In this document: piece by piece, positions 49,236 through 58,743 of the stretch
Layout of the letters: every line of letters starts with the position of its first letter
How positions within the stretch are numbered: the stretch's first letter is position 1
NCBI RefSeq assembly: GCF_001676655.1
Contig: NZ_LZDB01000002.1
Location: 1,364,001 to 1,428,000 of the forward strand
Source of the DNA: Perlucidibaca aquatica
Lineage (GTDB): Bacteria; Pseudomonadota; Gammaproteobacteria; Pseudomonadales; Moraxellaceae
Reading direction: 5' to 3'
Length of the DNA: 64,000 bases
The notes under the pieces: generated by a model
Databases searched by the model: none
What the model was told of the DNA's origin: nothing
What the model saw: the letters and a program-made list of their open reading frames with translations, nothing else
Translations under genes and position numbers: made by a program

Positions 49236-49733
49236 ATGTCCTGCCCTTGTGGTTCCGGTAACCCACTAGAATCTTGTTGCGCCCCCATTATTGCCGGCGC
49301 CCCTGCGGCCACTGCCGAAGCCTTAATGCGCGCTCGCTATACCGCCTACACGCAACACAATATTGATTTCATCGTGGCCTCCACGCACAAAGACGGCATG
49401 GAAAACAGCGATTTAGAGGCGATGCGCGCTTGGGCCGAACAGGCCGACTGGCAAGCCCTAGAGATTATTCAGGTAGAAGCCGGTGGCGAACAAGACAAAC
49501 GGGGTCTGGTAGAATTCAAAGCGCATTACGACATGGGCGGTGTTAAACACCATCATCATGAAGTGTCCGGCTTTTTACGCACAGACAAAGGCTGGCAATT
49601 CCGCGATGGCGAAGTCCTTCATAGCGGACCATCAGAAAAACCCAAGCCCATTGTTAATGAAGTTAAAATTGGCCGTAACGACCCCTGCCTTTGTGGCAGT
49701 GGTAAAAAATACAAGAAGTGCTGCGGCGCCTAA
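49236..49733 (+). CDS. ychJ: YchJ-family SEC-C motif protein
   Basis: A 165-residue protein bracketed by two SEC-C metal-binding motifs: [13 protein letters not shown] at the start and [16 protein letters not shown] at the end. Between them is the YchJ/NTF2-like domain ([20 protein letters not shown], then [17 protein letters not shown]). SEC-C motifs bind zinc; function of YchJ is not established. ATG 49236 has GGAGA five bases upstream; the frame is also open from a TTG at 49224. Confidence 0.9.
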   Translation: MSCPCGSGNPLESCCAPIIAGAPAATAEALMRARYTAYTQHNIDFIVASTHKDGMENSDLEAMRAWAEQADWQALEIIQVEAGGEQDKRGLVEFKAHYDMGGVKHHHHEVSGFLRTDKGWQFRDGEVLHSGPSEKPKPIVNEVKIGRNDPCLCGSGKKYKKCCGA

Positions 49734-49763
49734 TGCGTCCCCAGCTGGCATTCGGAGAGAAAC

Positions 49764-50945
49764 ATGAGTCACGATCCAATCGTCATTGTTAACGGTGCTC
49801 GCACCCCTATGGGCGGCTTTCAGGGCAACCTGAGCAGCGTTACAGCAACTACACTGGGCGCCATCACCATTCGTGAGGCCCTGAAGCGCGCTGGCGTGCA
49901 ACCTGAACAGGTTCAAGAAGTGATCATGGGCTGCGTATTGCCCGCTGGCTTGAAGCAAGGCCCGGCACGTCAATCCGCATTAGAAGCCGGAATTCCCGCT
50001 GCAGCGGGTGCAACCACCATCAACAAACTGTGCGGCTCCGGCATGAAAGCCACCATGCTGGCACACGACCTGATTGCGGCCGGCACGAATGACATCATGG
50101 TCGCCGGCGGCATGGAATCGATGAGTAACGCGCCCTACATTCTGCCCAAAGCTCGCTCGGGCTACCGCATGGGTCATGGTCAAGTCATGGATCACATGTT
50201 CCTCGACGGCTTGGAAGACGCTCGCACGGGCCGCCTCATGGGCTCCTTTGCACAAGATATGGCTAACACACTGGGCCTGGGCCGTGCCGATATGGACGCC
50301 TTTGCCGTTGAGTCCCTGCGTCGCGCCAATGCCGCCATCGCCAACGGTGATTTCAAAGCCGAAATCGTGCCCGTGCCCGTCACCACACGCAAAGGTGAAG
50401 TACTGGTCGACACGGACGAACAGCCCGGCAACGCCAGCCCAGAAAAAATTCCAACCCTGAAGCCTGCATTCGCTAAAGACGGCACTATCACTGCCGCCAA
50501 CGCCTCGTCGATTTCCGATGGCGCATCGGCACTGGTGTTAATGAAGGAAAGCAAGGCGCGGGAACTGGGCCTGCAACCTTTGGCCCGTATCATCGGCCAC
50601 TCAACTCAATCGCAAGATCCTAGCGAGTTCACCATCGCGCCGGTGGGAGCTTTTGCCACGCTGTTTGCCAAAACGGGTTGGAGTGCAGATTCGGTAGACC
50701 TGTTCGAAATTAACGAAGCGTTTGCGATGGTCACCATGGCCGCGATGATGAAGCACAACATTCCGCACGAGAAGGTCAATGTCTACGGTGGTGCTTGTGC
50801 CCTGGGCCATCCCGTTGGTTCGACTGGCTCTCGCATTATCCTCACGCTGATTCACGCGCTAAAGCAACACGGTAAAACCCGTGGTGTGGCCGGCCTGTGT
50901 ATCGGTGGGGGTGAAGCGGTTGCGATGGCTTTAGAGATTATCTAA
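49764..50945 (+). CDS. Acetyl-CoA C-acetyltransferase (thiolase)
   Basis: A 393-residue biosynthetic-type thiolase joining or splitting acetyl-CoA and acetoacetyl-CoA. The acyl Cys is Cys90 in NKLCGSGMKA; NEAFA, then GGACALGHPVGSTG (His349) and LCIGGGEAVAM (Cys379) complete the site. Length and motifs fit PhaA/AtoB. No PHA synthase or CoA-transferase gene is adjacent, so its pathway is open. GGAGAG precedes ATG. Confidence 0.95.
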   Translation: MSHDPIVIVNGARTPMGGFQGNLSSVTATTLGAITIREALKRAGVQPEQVQEVIMGCVLPAGLKQGPARQSALEAGIPAAAGATTINKLCGSGMKATMLAHDLIAAGTNDIMVAGGMESMSNAPYILPKARSGYRMGHGQVMDHMFLDGLEDARTGRLMGSFAQDMANTLGLGRADMDAFAVESLRRANAAIANGDFKAEIVPVPVTTRKGEVLVDTDEQPGNASPEKIPTLKPAFAKDGTITAANASSISDGASALVLMKESKARELGLQPLARIIGHSTQSQDPSEFTIAPVGAFATLFAKTGWSADSVDLFEINEAFAMVTMAAMMKHNIPHEKVNVYGGACALGHPVGSTGSRIILTLIHALKQHGKTRGVAGLCIGGGEAVAMALEII

Positions 50946-50954
50946 GCCGTCACC

Positions 50955-50981
50955 TGCTGTGGCACTCACGGTGCCACAGCA
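50955..50981. terminator. hairpin between convergent thiolase and patatin genes
   Basis: TGCTGTGGCAC, TCACG, GTGCCACAGCA: 11 perfect pairs followed by ATTTAAC. It overlaps the last codons of the patatin-like gene. The T-run is poor; a two-way stop for converging transcription is likely but not certain. Confidence 0.5.
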
Positions 50982-51856
50982 TTTAACTCTGCACGTTTCT
51001 TCGCGATCGCCGCTAGGATGGCCGGCAACTTGGCTTGAGCGGCTCGCTCGCCTTCCAGCAAACTTCGGTGTTTGCTTTCCAGTTCCAGCGTACCCACACC
51101 CAGCACCATCGGTTTAATCACCACATCCGCCAGCGGCAATTCACGGTTAATCGCCTGCTGCCCCATGATGTTGATGGTTTGGTCCAGTAACGCCCATGCT
51201 GAACGCGTTTGACCCGCCGTTGGCCGTGCCGAAATATCCACCGCAATCACTACATCCGCGCCCATATCGCGCGCCGTTTCGACCGGAATGGGGCTAACCA
51301 ACCCACCGTCTACATACTCTTTTCCTGCAATGGTGGCCGGTACAAACACATTCGGAATACTGCACGACGCGCGAATTGCCTGGCCGGCGCTTCCACGCGT
51401 AAACACGACTTTACGACCGCTATCGGCCTCGGTTGCCACGGCAGCAAAGCGAATCGGGAAGTTCTGAATGGGCTGTTGGTTGACCTGCACATTAATGTAG
51501 TCCTGAAGCTTCTGACCGAGCAAAAAGCCTTGGCGACTCAGCGTTAAATCGCGCACATCGCTCTCTTCCAAATTCAGCGCCAACTGCTGTAACGCAAAGG
51601 GACTGAGGCCGCTGGCATAGAGCCCGCCCACGAAGCTTCCCGCACTGGTCCCCACCACCAACTTGGGGCGAATACCATGCGATTCCAACACTTTAATCAC
51701 GCCAATATGCGCAAAGCCCTTCGCTCCACCGCCACCTAGCACCAGAGCCACAACCGGCTCGCGTGTAGGCTTGACCGGCGCAAGGGGAGCCTGCTGGCAG
51801 CTCGTCAGTAGCATCACTGAGACTAAGACTAAGCATCGGTTGATCCCAAAAAACAT
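50966..51856 (-). CDS. Patatin-like phospholipase lipoprotein
   Basis: A 296-residue RssA-like serine hydrolase. Signal peptide with lipobox LLTSC (Cys20). Oxyanion motif LGGGGAKGFAHIGVI; nucleophile Ser71 in VGTSAGS; catalytic Asp183 in EYVDGGLVSPIP. The catalytic dyad is complete, so lipid acyl hydrolase activity is expected; substrate unknown. I chose ATG 51856 because GAGGA stands five bases upstream; an ATG four codons earlier overlaps tatD. Last gene of the leuA-to-patatin run. Confidence 0.92.
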   Translation of the reverse strand: MFFGINRCLVLVSVMLLTSCQQAPLAPVKPTREPVVALVLGGGGAKGFAHIGVIKVLESHGIRPKLVVGTSAGSFVGGLYASGLSPFALQQLALNLEESDVRDLTLSRQGFLLGQKLQDYINVQVNQQPIQNFPIRFAAVATEADSGRKVVFTRGSAGQAIRASCSIPNVFVPATIAGKEYVDGGLVSPIPVETARDMGADVVIAVDISARPTAGQTRSAWALLDQTINIMGQQAINRELPLADVVIKPMVLGVGTLELESKHRSLLEGERAAQAKLPAILAAIAKKRAELNAVAP

Positions 51857-51864
51857 GTTCGTCC

Positions 51865-52716
51865 TCACATCAAATTAAGCCGCGCCTGCAAATGCAGTGC
51901 GGTCACGGTATTGCTAAAAAACTGGGCTGCTAACTCGGCCTCGGGCAGTCCACGCAACTGCGCAAAAACGGTTAGCACCGAGGGCAAAAACGCCGGGCTG
52001 TTTCGTACTCGCTCACCCGGTTGGCGAGCGCGCCCATCACCGTGCACATAACTATGCCCATAAGGTATAAGGTCCGGCGCATCGGTTTCCAACACAAAGC
52101 TATCTAAAGGCAACTGCGTCGCCACCGCATGCAGACGCTTAGCCTGTGGCCAGGTCAGCGGCCCGCCCAAGCCCAAATGCATGCCAAGCGCACGATACTG
52201 CCGAGCCTCCTCTACGCTGCCGGAGAAGGCATGCACAATACCGCCGTGCCGATGCCCAACGCGCTTCAGGGCGCGGCAGATATCCGCATGACAGCGTCGC
52301 GCATGAATAATGACCGGCAAATTCGAATCGCGAGCCAGGTGCAATTGGGCTTCAAATAACGCGACTTGCTTAGCCCAGTGCACAGGTTGGCTCAGCTCGG
52401 GCAAAAATTTATCCAGTCCGATCTCACCGACTGCGACCACCGCTGATTGCTTAAGCGCCGCACTCAAGCGCTGCAAGTCGTCATCCTGATGCTGGGAAAG
52501 ATAGACCGGGTGCAACCCAAGCGCTGGCAGCAGGCAGGGCCAATCATTGTGATGAGCCTGCCTTTGGCACAGCGCCAGCAAACTAGGCCAGCGTTCCGCC
52601 ACATAAGCGGGCACAACGATATGACTCACCCCCTCCGAGCGTGCGGAGCGCAGAACATCGTCACGATCGGCGTCGAACTCCGGCGCATCAATGTGGCAAT
52701 GGCTGTCGAAGAGCAT
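51865..52716 (-). CDS. TatD-family metal-dependent hydrolase (YjjV-like)
   Basis: A 283-residue TIM-barrel hydrolase of the TatD DNase family. Metal ligands: DSHCHID (His6, His8), VGEIGLD (Glu), PVIIHARR (His), GIVHAFSGS (His) and LETDAPDL (Asp). GLHPVYLSQH fits YjjV rather than TatD proper. ATG shares one base with the upstream DUF3298 stop (TGATG). Confidence 0.93.
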   Translation of the reverse strand: MLFDSHCHIDAPEFDADRDDVLRSARSEGVSHIVVPAYVAERWPSLLALCQRQAHHNDWPCLLPALGLHPVYLSQHQDDDLQRLSAALKQSAVVAVGEIGLDKFLPELSQPVHWAKQVALFEAQLHLARDSNLPVIIHARRCHADICRALKRVGHRHGGIVHAFSGSVEEARQYRALGMHLGLGGPLTWPQAKRLHAVATQLPLDSFVLETDAPDLIPYGHSYVHGDGRARQPGERVRNSPAFLPSVLTVFAQLRGLPEAELAAQFFSNTVTALHLQARLNLM

Positions 52717-53492
52717 CAGGGCTTGGGCAAGAATTCCGGCTTGAAAATGCCGGTGAGGCGTGCATAGGGAATCACCAGCTCAGGGGTACCCATTGAGTAA
52801 GGCCCTAAGGCATACGGCTGATATTTTAGGACTAACCCAGTGGGTAAAAGCGCCAGCACATCGGTCTTATCAAACGGCCAAACATCCGCCAGCGACTTAG
52901 CATCCGGCTGCCCGGCCAGCCAGCGTTTATGTGCCAGTTTGGCCTCCTGCCAAAACGCGGCTTCTTGGGCGGGCAATAACAAGTCCTTCAACGTCAGCAC
53001 ACGCTGTAATCGAGTGTCCCAATTCAGCGCGGAAACCACATTCGTGCCGTGAGCCCCACCGGTGTAGGTGTAATTATCAATATCAATCACGACGATGTGG
53101 CCAATACCCGACACTTGCTGCGCCCGAATAATTTGCTGCCAGGGTTCATGAAACTCCGCAGCCTCTTTCATGAGGGTCTTAGCCATGGCCAGGACACGCT
53201 GCTCGGCCGTTGGACCTACCGGCGCATCAATGACCGTTAGAAATGCGTCGGTTAAGGCTGGAGATTTAGGGAATTGCAGCGCCTCCAAATCAAATTCCGC
53301 ACACCGCTCAGAACAAGCCGGATCCCTGAGCTTTAGACGCAGTGGTTTAGCGGGCAACTCCGGGGCTGTGCTAACCAGAGCGGGCTTCGCTGGCGCTGGT
53401 AAGGTCGCTAAAGCGGGTGTTTCAGGCTGCCACTGCCACCAGCCCAAGCTGGCCAGTAAAGCCACCCCAATCAGTCGCAGCGCGTAGGGCAT
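52716..53492 (-). CDS. DUF3298/RsiV-like exported protein
   Basis: A 258-residue protein with a short N-terminal hydrophobic helix (about 5-18, signal or anchor), a Pro/Ala-rich linker (about 25-50) and a C-terminal DUF3298 domain with YTYTGGAHGTNVVSALNWDT and YALGPYSMGTPELVIPYARL. RsiV proteins with this fold bind lysozyme in Firmicutes; here only the fold is inferred. Four-Cys patch DPACSERCAEFD could form a disulfide. It is coupled one base to prfC above and tatD below. Confidence 0.85.
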   Translation of the reverse strand: MPYALRLIGVALLASLGWWQWQPETPALATLPAPAKPALVSTAPELPAKPLRLKLRDPACSERCAEFDLEALQFPKSPALTDAFLTVIDAPVGPTAEQRVLAMAKTLMKEAAEFHEPWQQIIRAQQVSGIGHIVVIDIDNYTYTGGAHGTNVVSALNWDTRLQRVLTLKDLLLPAQEAAFWQEAKLAHKRWLAGQPDAKSLADVWPFDKTDVLALLPTGLVLKYQPYALGPYSMGTPELVIPYARLTGIFKPEFLPKP

Positions 53493-55081
53493 TAGTGCTC
53501 TCGGGTCGGTGAAAAAACAATGTCTGGATAGCGTTCTTGCATGATCTGCAAGTTCACCCGTGAAGGCGCCAAATAGGTCAAATAACCACCGCCATCCAAA
53601 GACAGCTGGTCGTGCGCCTTCTTCTTAAACTCTGCCAGCTTGCGTTCATCGTCGCAATGAATCCAACGCACGGTGGAAACGTTCACCGCCTCGTATACGC
53701 ACTCCACTTTGTACTCTTCCTGGAGTCGGAACGCGACCACATCGAACTGCAGCACACCGACTGCGCCGAGGATGAGATCGTTGTTGATCTGCGGCATAAA
53801 GACCTGCGTCGCGCCCTCCTCCGACAGCTCCTTCAAGCCTTTCTGCAATTGCTTGCTCTTCAGCGGGTCACGCAGACGCACGCGGCGGAACATTTCCGGC
53901 GCAAAGTGCGGGATACCAAGGAACTGCAACTTCTCGCCTTCAGTGAAGGTGTCGCCGATTTGAATGGTGCCGTGGTTGTGCAGACCAATGATGTCGCCAG
54001 GCCAGGCCTCTTCCAAGTGGGCGCGTTCGCCGGCGAGGAAGGTCAGCGCATCGGCTACACGAACCTCTTTACCCAGACGCACATGCTGCATCTTCACGCC
54101 CTTTTGATAGCGCCCGGAACAGATGCGCAAAAAGGCGATACGGTCGCGATGTTTGGGGTCCATGTTTGCCTGAATCTTGAACACGAAGCCGGAGAAAGTC
54201 TCTTCCGTAGGCGCAACTACGCGTTGTGAGGCCTTGCGCGCCAAGGGCGTCGGTGCCCAATTCACAAAACCGTCGAGAATGTGATTGACGCCGAAATTGC
54301 CCAGTGCGGTGCCGAAAAAGACCGGCGACAGGCGGCCAGCCAGAAAATCATCAAGGTTAAAGCTGTGACTAGCACCCTGCACCAGCTCCAGCATGTCGCG
54401 CAAATTCGCAGCATCATCGCCCAGCGTGGCGTCGGCATCTGGATTATTCAGGCCATCAATCGTCTTATCTGCGATCAACTCGGAGCCATGCCCCTGCTGA
54501 TACAAGTAGTAGCGGTCTTCTAAGAGATGGTAGACGCCCTTGAAGTCGCGGCCACAGCCAATCGGCCAGGTAACGGGTGAGCACTTAATGCCCAGTACAC
54601 TTTCAATTTCATCCATCAGCTCAATGGGGTCACGAATCTCGCGATCGAGCTTGTTCACAAAGGCAATAATCGGCGTATCGCGCAGACGACACACTTCCAT
54701 CAATTTGATGGTGCGATCTTCCACGCCCTTACCGCCGTCAATGACCATCAGAGCCGAGTCGACCGCTGTTAGCGTGCGATACGTATCTTCCGAGAAGTCT
54801 TCGTGGCCTGGTGTGTCGAGCAGGTTAATGGTCGCGTCTTTGTACGGGAACTGCATGACCGAGGTGGTGATGGAGATACCGCGCTGCTGCTCCATCGCCA
54901 TCCAGTCCGAAGTTGCATGGCGATCGGACTTGCGCGACTTTACCGTTCCAGCGACCTGAATGGCCTTACCCCAGAGCAGTAACTTCTCGGTAATGGTGGT
55001 CTTACCAGCGTCAGGGTGAGAGATGATGGCGAAAGTACGGCGCGAAGCGACTTCGGCAGCGAGTTGTTCGGTAAAGGACAT
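53492..55081 (-). CDS. prfC: Peptide chain release factor 3
   Basis: A 529-residue GTPase (E. coli RF3 529) that recycles RF1/RF2. G1 [16 protein letters not shown], the switch-I region [21 protein letters not shown]3 [16 protein letters not shown] and G4 [11 protein letters not shown] are intact. ATG 55081; the 68-base gap after rimI holds a perfect TATAAT, so prfC may have its own promoter. Confidence 0.98.
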   Translation of the reverse strand: MSFTEQLAAEVASRRTFAIISHPDAGKTTITEKLLLWGKAIQVAGTVKSRKSDRHATSDWMAMEQQRGISITTSVMQFPYKDATINLLDTPGHEDFSEDTYRTLTAVDSALMVIDGGKGVEDRTIKLMEVCRLRDTPIIAFVNKLDREIRDPIELMDEIESVLGIKCSPVTWPIGCGRDFKGVYHLLEDRYYLYQQGHGSELIADKTIDGLNNPDADATLGDDAANLRDMLELVQGASHSFNLDDFLAGRLSPVFFGTALGNFGVNHILDGFVNWAPTPLARKASQRVVAPTEETFSGFVFKIQANMDPKHRDRIAFLRICSGRYQKGVKMQHVRLGKEVRVADALTFLAGERAHLEEAWPGDIIGLHNHGTIQIGDTFTEGEKLQFLGIPHFAPEMFRRVRLRDPLKSKQLQKGLKELSEEGATQVFMPQINNDLILGAVGVLQFDVVAFRLQEEYKVECVYEAVNVSTVRWIHCDDERKLAEFKKKAHDQLSLDGGGYLTYLAPSRVNLQIMQERYPDIVFSPTREH

Positions 55082-55112
55082 GAGCGTTCAGCACTGAATT
55101 CGGAATGGACAG

Positions 55113-55118
55113 ATTATA
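55113..55118 (-). promoter_or_regulatory. possible -10 element for prfC
   Basis: A perfect TATAAT on the minus strand 31 bases before the prfC ATG. No clear -35 at 16-18 bases. Confidence 0.42.
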
Positions 55119-55149
55119 CGGCGCTGCGCATGGAATGGGGCAGAAAAGC

Positions 55150-55599
55150 TCAGCCCATACCCGTAGAGCATGCCATCAACAGGGCATCCTCTTTACCTTC
55201 GGGGCCGTCGTAATAATTACGCCGCAAACTGAGCTCGTTATAGCCCAAGGATTGGTAGAGCGAAATCGCCGTGACATTCGATACCCGGACCTCAAGAAAC
55301 CAGATTGTCACGCCGGAAACTAAAACCTCATCCATGAGTTGCCGTAGCAATTCGCGGCCCAAGCCCTTGCCGCGATGCGAGGGGGCAAGGGCGATATCGA
55401 GCAGGTGAGCCTCATCCAGAATGCGCTGCACAAAGGCAAAGCCGATTACCGCGCCATCCTGCTCCAGCACATAGGCCACATGATTTTGCAGCGACTCCTG
55501 CAAGCCTTTCATGGGCCAGGGTGAGGGATGCGACACTTGCTCAATGGCAAAGACCTGCGCGAGGTCATCCGGGGTCATGATGCGAAGCGTGTTTTTCAT
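55150..55599 (-). CDS. rimI: Ribosomal protein S18 alanine N-acetyltransferase
   Basis: A 149-residue GNAT enzyme. LAQVFAIEQVSHPSPWPMKGL is the RimI entry, LLDIALAPSHRGKGLGRELL holds the acetyl-CoA loop (RGKGLG), and EVRVSNVTAISLYQSLGYNEL with RRNYY closes the fold. Overlaps the HolD-like gene by four bases. TsaB is often the neighbour in other species; here it is HolD-like. Confidence 0.95.
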   Translation of the reverse strand: MKNTLRIMTPDDLAQVFAIEQVSHPSPWPMKGLQESLQNHVAYVLEQDGAVIGFAFVQRILDEAHLLDIALAPSHRGKGLGRELLRQLMDEVLVSGVTIWFLEVRVSNVTAISLYQSLGYNELSLRRNYYDGPEGKEDALLMACSTGMG

Positions 55600-56306
55600 G
55601 AGGCTGACTGAGGCTCACTCAATTGCTGCCAAACCTGACGCTTGGCCAGCGGGCTCGCGAGCAACTGCTTTAAGCTAGGCAACAAACGATGTGGGCGCGT
55701 CACAAAAGGCGCCAGGGCCTCGCCAAATACCCACAAACGCACTTGGGGTTGTATCTGCCGCTTCAACCACGCCGACAGCATGTCACGCGCCGTATCAGCA
55801 TCATCCCCTAACAAACCCTTTACGGCGCGAGGCCAAATAAAATCAGGCTCAGCTTCGCCCGGGGTCCACGCCAGTGCGCGCTGAATATTGCGCCAGAGCT
55901 GCTGTTCGGCAGGTGCCAAGTTCAGCACTTCACCGGCAACAACATCTGGAAACTCACCCAAATCGAGCAAGACAAAGCCCTGCTCGCCCAGAGGCATGAG
56001 TCGGCAGGCAAAGCGCGGCACAGGCGTGGCTGGAGTTACAGGCTCAACCACTACCTCCGGCGACGTAGGACGCACCGGCTCTGGGGTTACATCCACTGCT
56101 TTAGGGCGTAGAACCGGATCGGGTAGCACCAATCGACTCACTGGGCTGGCACTGATTGGAGTTGCCGGCACAGGCTCTACCCATCGCTCCACGATCTCGC
56201 TGACAGCCGCGCCGGGCAACACGCGACGCGCTTGGAATAAAGGAATGCCCAGCGCCGCGAGGTATTCGCGACGGCGGCCTTCAGTGAGCGTGGTTTCTGG
56301 CATCAA
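55596..56306 (-). CDS. holD: HolD-like (DNA polymerase III psi subunit) candidate
   Basis: A 236-residue protein. The N-terminus [22 protein letters not shown] aligns with E. coli HolD (RRDWQLQQLGITQWSLRRPG), and the C-terminus with [14 protein letters not shown] aligns with its NPTARAALWQQI. The middle block [20 protein letters not shown] fits the conserved core. A ~55-residue Pro/Val/Thr-rich insert (about 40-95) separates the N-terminal peptide, which in E. coli binds chi (HolC), from the core. The place directly before rimI is the holD locus of E. coli. HolD is fast-evolving, so this is probable rather than certain. It overlaps leuA and rimI by four bases each. Confidence 0.68.
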   Translation of the reverse strand: MMPETTLTEGRRREYLAALGIPLFQARRVLPGAAVSEIVERWVEPVPATPISASPVSRLVLPDPVLRPKAVDVTPEPVRPTSPEVVVEPVTPATPVPRFACRLMPLGEQGFVLLDLGEFPDVVAGEVLNLAPAEQQLWRNIQRALAWTPGEAEPDFIWPRAVKGLLGDDADTARDMLSAWLKRQIQPQVRLWVFGEALAPFVTRPHRLLPSLKQLLASPLAKRQVWQQLSEPQSAS

Positions 56307-57847
56307 ATCGCTTCAGCCTGCGGGTGCGCGCGATCGAGGCCGCTGCGTAATAAGTTCAGTGCATTCAAATAGGCCTTCGCACTGGCGATGACGATATCGG
56401 TATCGGCACCATGGCCATTAATAATGCGGCCAGCCTGACTTAGGCGCACGGTCACTTCGCCCTGGGAGTCGGTGCCGCTGGTAATGGCGTTCACCGAGTA
56501 CAGCTCCAGCGTGGTGCCGGAATTGGCCACAGCCTCGATAGCACGGAAGGTTGCATCGACCGGACCGGAGCCCGTCGCCGTCACCGGCTTCTCAGCGCCA
56601 TTAACCGACAGCAGCAATTTAGCTTCGGGTAGCGTGCCGGTTTTCGATGTCACTTCCAGTGTGACCAACTTGAAAACTTCTTCGGCGTTGGGCTGCGCAT
56701 CAGAGACTAAGGCGTGAATGTCTTCATCGAAAATTTCATGCTTCTTATCCGCCAGTTCCTTAAAGCGAACAAAGAGCTGGTTCAGCGTATTGTCGCTGCC
56801 AACCGGAATGCCGAGCTCATCTAAGCGAGCCCGGAAAGCCGCACGCCCTGAGTGTTTACCAAGCACCATTTTATTGGCATTCCAACCCACGTCTTCGGCG
56901 CGCATGATTTCGTAAGTTTCACGATGCTTGAGCACACCGTCCTGATGAATGCCCGATTCGTGCGCAAAGGCATTTGCCCCGACGATGGCTTTATTCGGCT
57001 GCACCGGAAAGCCGGTAATGGACGACACCAGACGAGAGGCCGGCACAATTTCAGGCGTCCAAATGCGTGTACTGACCGGGAATAAATCCGCGCGGGTATT
57101 CACCGCCATCACAATTTCTTCCAGCGCGGCATTACCGGCACGCTCACCAAGACCATTGATGGTGCACTCCACTTGGCGCGCACCCTGCAAGACGGCGGCC
57201 AGCGAGTTAGCCACCGCTAAACCTAGGTCGTTATGGCAATGCACGGAGAAAATTGCTTTGTGCGCATTCGGAATGCGCGTCAGTAGTTGTCCAATGAGGT
57301 CGCCGTACTGACCTGGAATGGCATAGCCAACCGTGTCTGGGATGTTGATGGTGCTGGCACCGGCATCAATCGCCGCCTCAATAATACGGCAGAGAAAATC
57401 CACTTCCGAACGTCCGGCGTCCTCGCAAGAGAACTCCACATCATCGACCAGATTGCGCGCGTACTTCACCGCGCGCACGGCATTTTCCACCACCGCGTCT
57501 GGCTCTAGACGCAGCTTGTACTTCATGTGAATCGGTGAGGTAGCGATAAACGTATGGATGCGGGCAGCATTGGCCGGCTTTAGCGCCTCGGCAGCCCGGT
57601 CAATATCCTCAGCACGAGCACGAGACAGCGAACAAATTCGCGAGTCCTTTACCGCCGCTGCGACCGCGCGCACCGCCTCAAAGTCGCCCTGTGAGGCCAC
57701 CGCAAAGCCTGCTTCAATGACATCCACTCGCATGCGCTCCAATGCTTTGCCGATGCGCACTTTTTCTTCCAAAGTCATCGAAGCGCCGGGGCTTTGCTCG
57801 CCATCACGCAGGGTGGTATCAAAAATAATTAGCTGATCTTTGCTCAT
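56303..57847 (-). CDS. leuA: 2-isopropylmalate synthase
   Basis: A 514-residue enzyme for the first committed step of leucine synthesis. [18 protein letters not shown] holds the metal Asp; [17 protein letters not shown] and [15 protein letters not shown] are catalytic; [18 protein letters not shown] carries the HxH metal pair. The C-terminal ~130 residues form the leucine-sensing regulatory domain. I see no Leu-codon-rich leader in the 159-bp upstream gap, so no attenuation is apparent. First gene of the run that ends at the patatin lipoprotein. Confidence 0.97.
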   Translation of the reverse strand: MSKDQLIIFDTTLRDGEQSPGASMTLEEKVRIGKALERMRVDVIEAGFAVASQGDFEAVRAVAAAVKDSRICSLSRARAEDIDRAAEALKPANAARIHTFIATSPIHMKYKLRLEPDAVVENAVRAVKYARNLVDDVEFSCEDAGRSEVDFLCRIIEAAIDAGASTINIPDTVGYAIPGQYGDLIGQLLTRIPNAHKAIFSVHCHNDLGLAVANSLAAVLQGARQVECTINGLGERAGNAALEEIVMAVNTRADLFPVSTRIWTPEIVPASRLVSSITGFPVQPNKAIVGANAFAHESGIHQDGVLKHRETYEIMRAEDVGWNANKMVLGKHSGRAAFRARLDELGIPVGSDNTLNQLFVRFKELADKKHEIFDEDIHALVSDAQPNAEEVFKLVTLEVTSKTGTLPEAKLLLSVNGAEKPVTATGSGPVDATFRAIEAVANSGTTLELYSVNAITSGTDSQGEVTVRLSQAGRIINGHGADTDIVIASAKAYLNALNLLRSGLDRAHPQAEAI

Positions 57848-58006
57848 CGCACTACTTCCTTAATCCGGTGATGCCCGTGGGCAACAGCCTTCTATTATTC
57901 GCCAGTTTGACTGTACTCGGCCAGCCACAAAAAAGAACGCACCAAGCCCTTCCATCACCGCGAATTATTGGTATTGTGCGCGGCTGTTTTTACACAAGGA
58001 ACGTGC

Positions 58007-58714
58007 ATGAGCCTCCCCCTGCCTTGCGTGGCATACGCAACCACTCCAGAACTGCAATCTCAGGTATTCCGGCTACATGAAGCGCTGCAAAGTGGCGTAC
58101 GTGCCGACCAAGCTAAGCTGGCGACTCGTCTCATTCAGGACGCCGCGCATGAGCTCATCACCACGTTTTTCAGCGAGCTGATCACTCACTTGCAACGGGC
58201 CGGCGATGTGCCTGCTTATCGCGAAGCGGCCAGCATGGTAAGCGAGATTGCCGACAAGCTGACGCACTATCTGGGTTGGGCATCGGCGTTTTTTAGCAAC
58301 GAGCGCATAAAGCCGGCGGTCAGTCATTATCACGCCATGATGCTGCAACGCCCAATGCAGGGCAGCATGCAACCGGTCATCGCATTTGCTATTCCCGCAG
58401 AGCTGGCCCAGCGCTTGGAGCGACTACTGACGCCACTCAGCCAAGGGCAAGCCGCAAGTGCACACGAAGGTATCGAAGCGCTTATCGAGGTCATCGATAT
58501 CGCCCTGCACGCGCTGCTCATCAAGCCTAAGCAGCTGATGAAGTTCAACTTCGTGGTGGACAAGACCCTAAATGGCGTCATTTCCCTCACGCAAACCTTA
58601 TCCTATCGTAGCCTACGCAAAATTGCCGATCAGATGCCCGCAGCGCATCAACCGGTGCTCGCTCAGCACTTGCAGCAATTAGTTCAGACCGCCAGCCAGG
58701 CCCAAGCAGCCTAA
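58007..58714 (+). CDS. Conserved protein of unknown family, paralogue A
   Basis: A 235-residue soluble, mostly helical protein; no signal peptide or membrane segment. I do not recognise it. It is a clear paralogue of the next gene: shared blocks are LPxxA near the start, HYLGW..FFSNER..P.VSHY (about 88-108) and MKFNFVVDKTLNGVIS (about 178-193), with a third, SLRK, after it. ATG 58007 has AAGGA six bases upstream and gives the same N-terminus as the paralogue. It is convergent with B (29 bases between stops). The two share 41 identical bases in the second block. Confidence 0.75.
   Translation: MSLPLPCVAYATTPELQSQVFRLHEALQSGVRADQAKLATRLIQDAAHELITTFFSELITHLQRAGDVPAYREAASMVSEIADKLTHYLGWASAFFSNERIKPAVSHYHAMMLQRPMQGSMQPVIAFAIPAELAQRLERLLTPLSQGQAASAHEGIEALIEVIDIALHALLIKPKQLMKFNFVVDKTLNGVISLTQTLSYRSLRKIADQMPAAHQPVLAQHLQQLVQTASQAQAA
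58538..58578 (+). repeat. 41-bp perfect inverted repeat, left copy
   Basis: Identical in reverse complement to 58871-58911. It encodes MKFNFVVDKTLNG plus two bases in paralogue A. The copies match at every third codon position, including a rare CTA Leu codon, while other conserved blocks of the two genes differ at many silent sites. Confidence 0.95.
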
Positions 58715-58743
58715 GAAAACCGCCTGAGCCGAGCTGTCGCGAC

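Noticed and set aside
57848-58006. Leucine attenuator ahead of leuA
   Set aside because: No short leader peptide with consecutive Leu codons and no terminator/antiterminator pair is visible.
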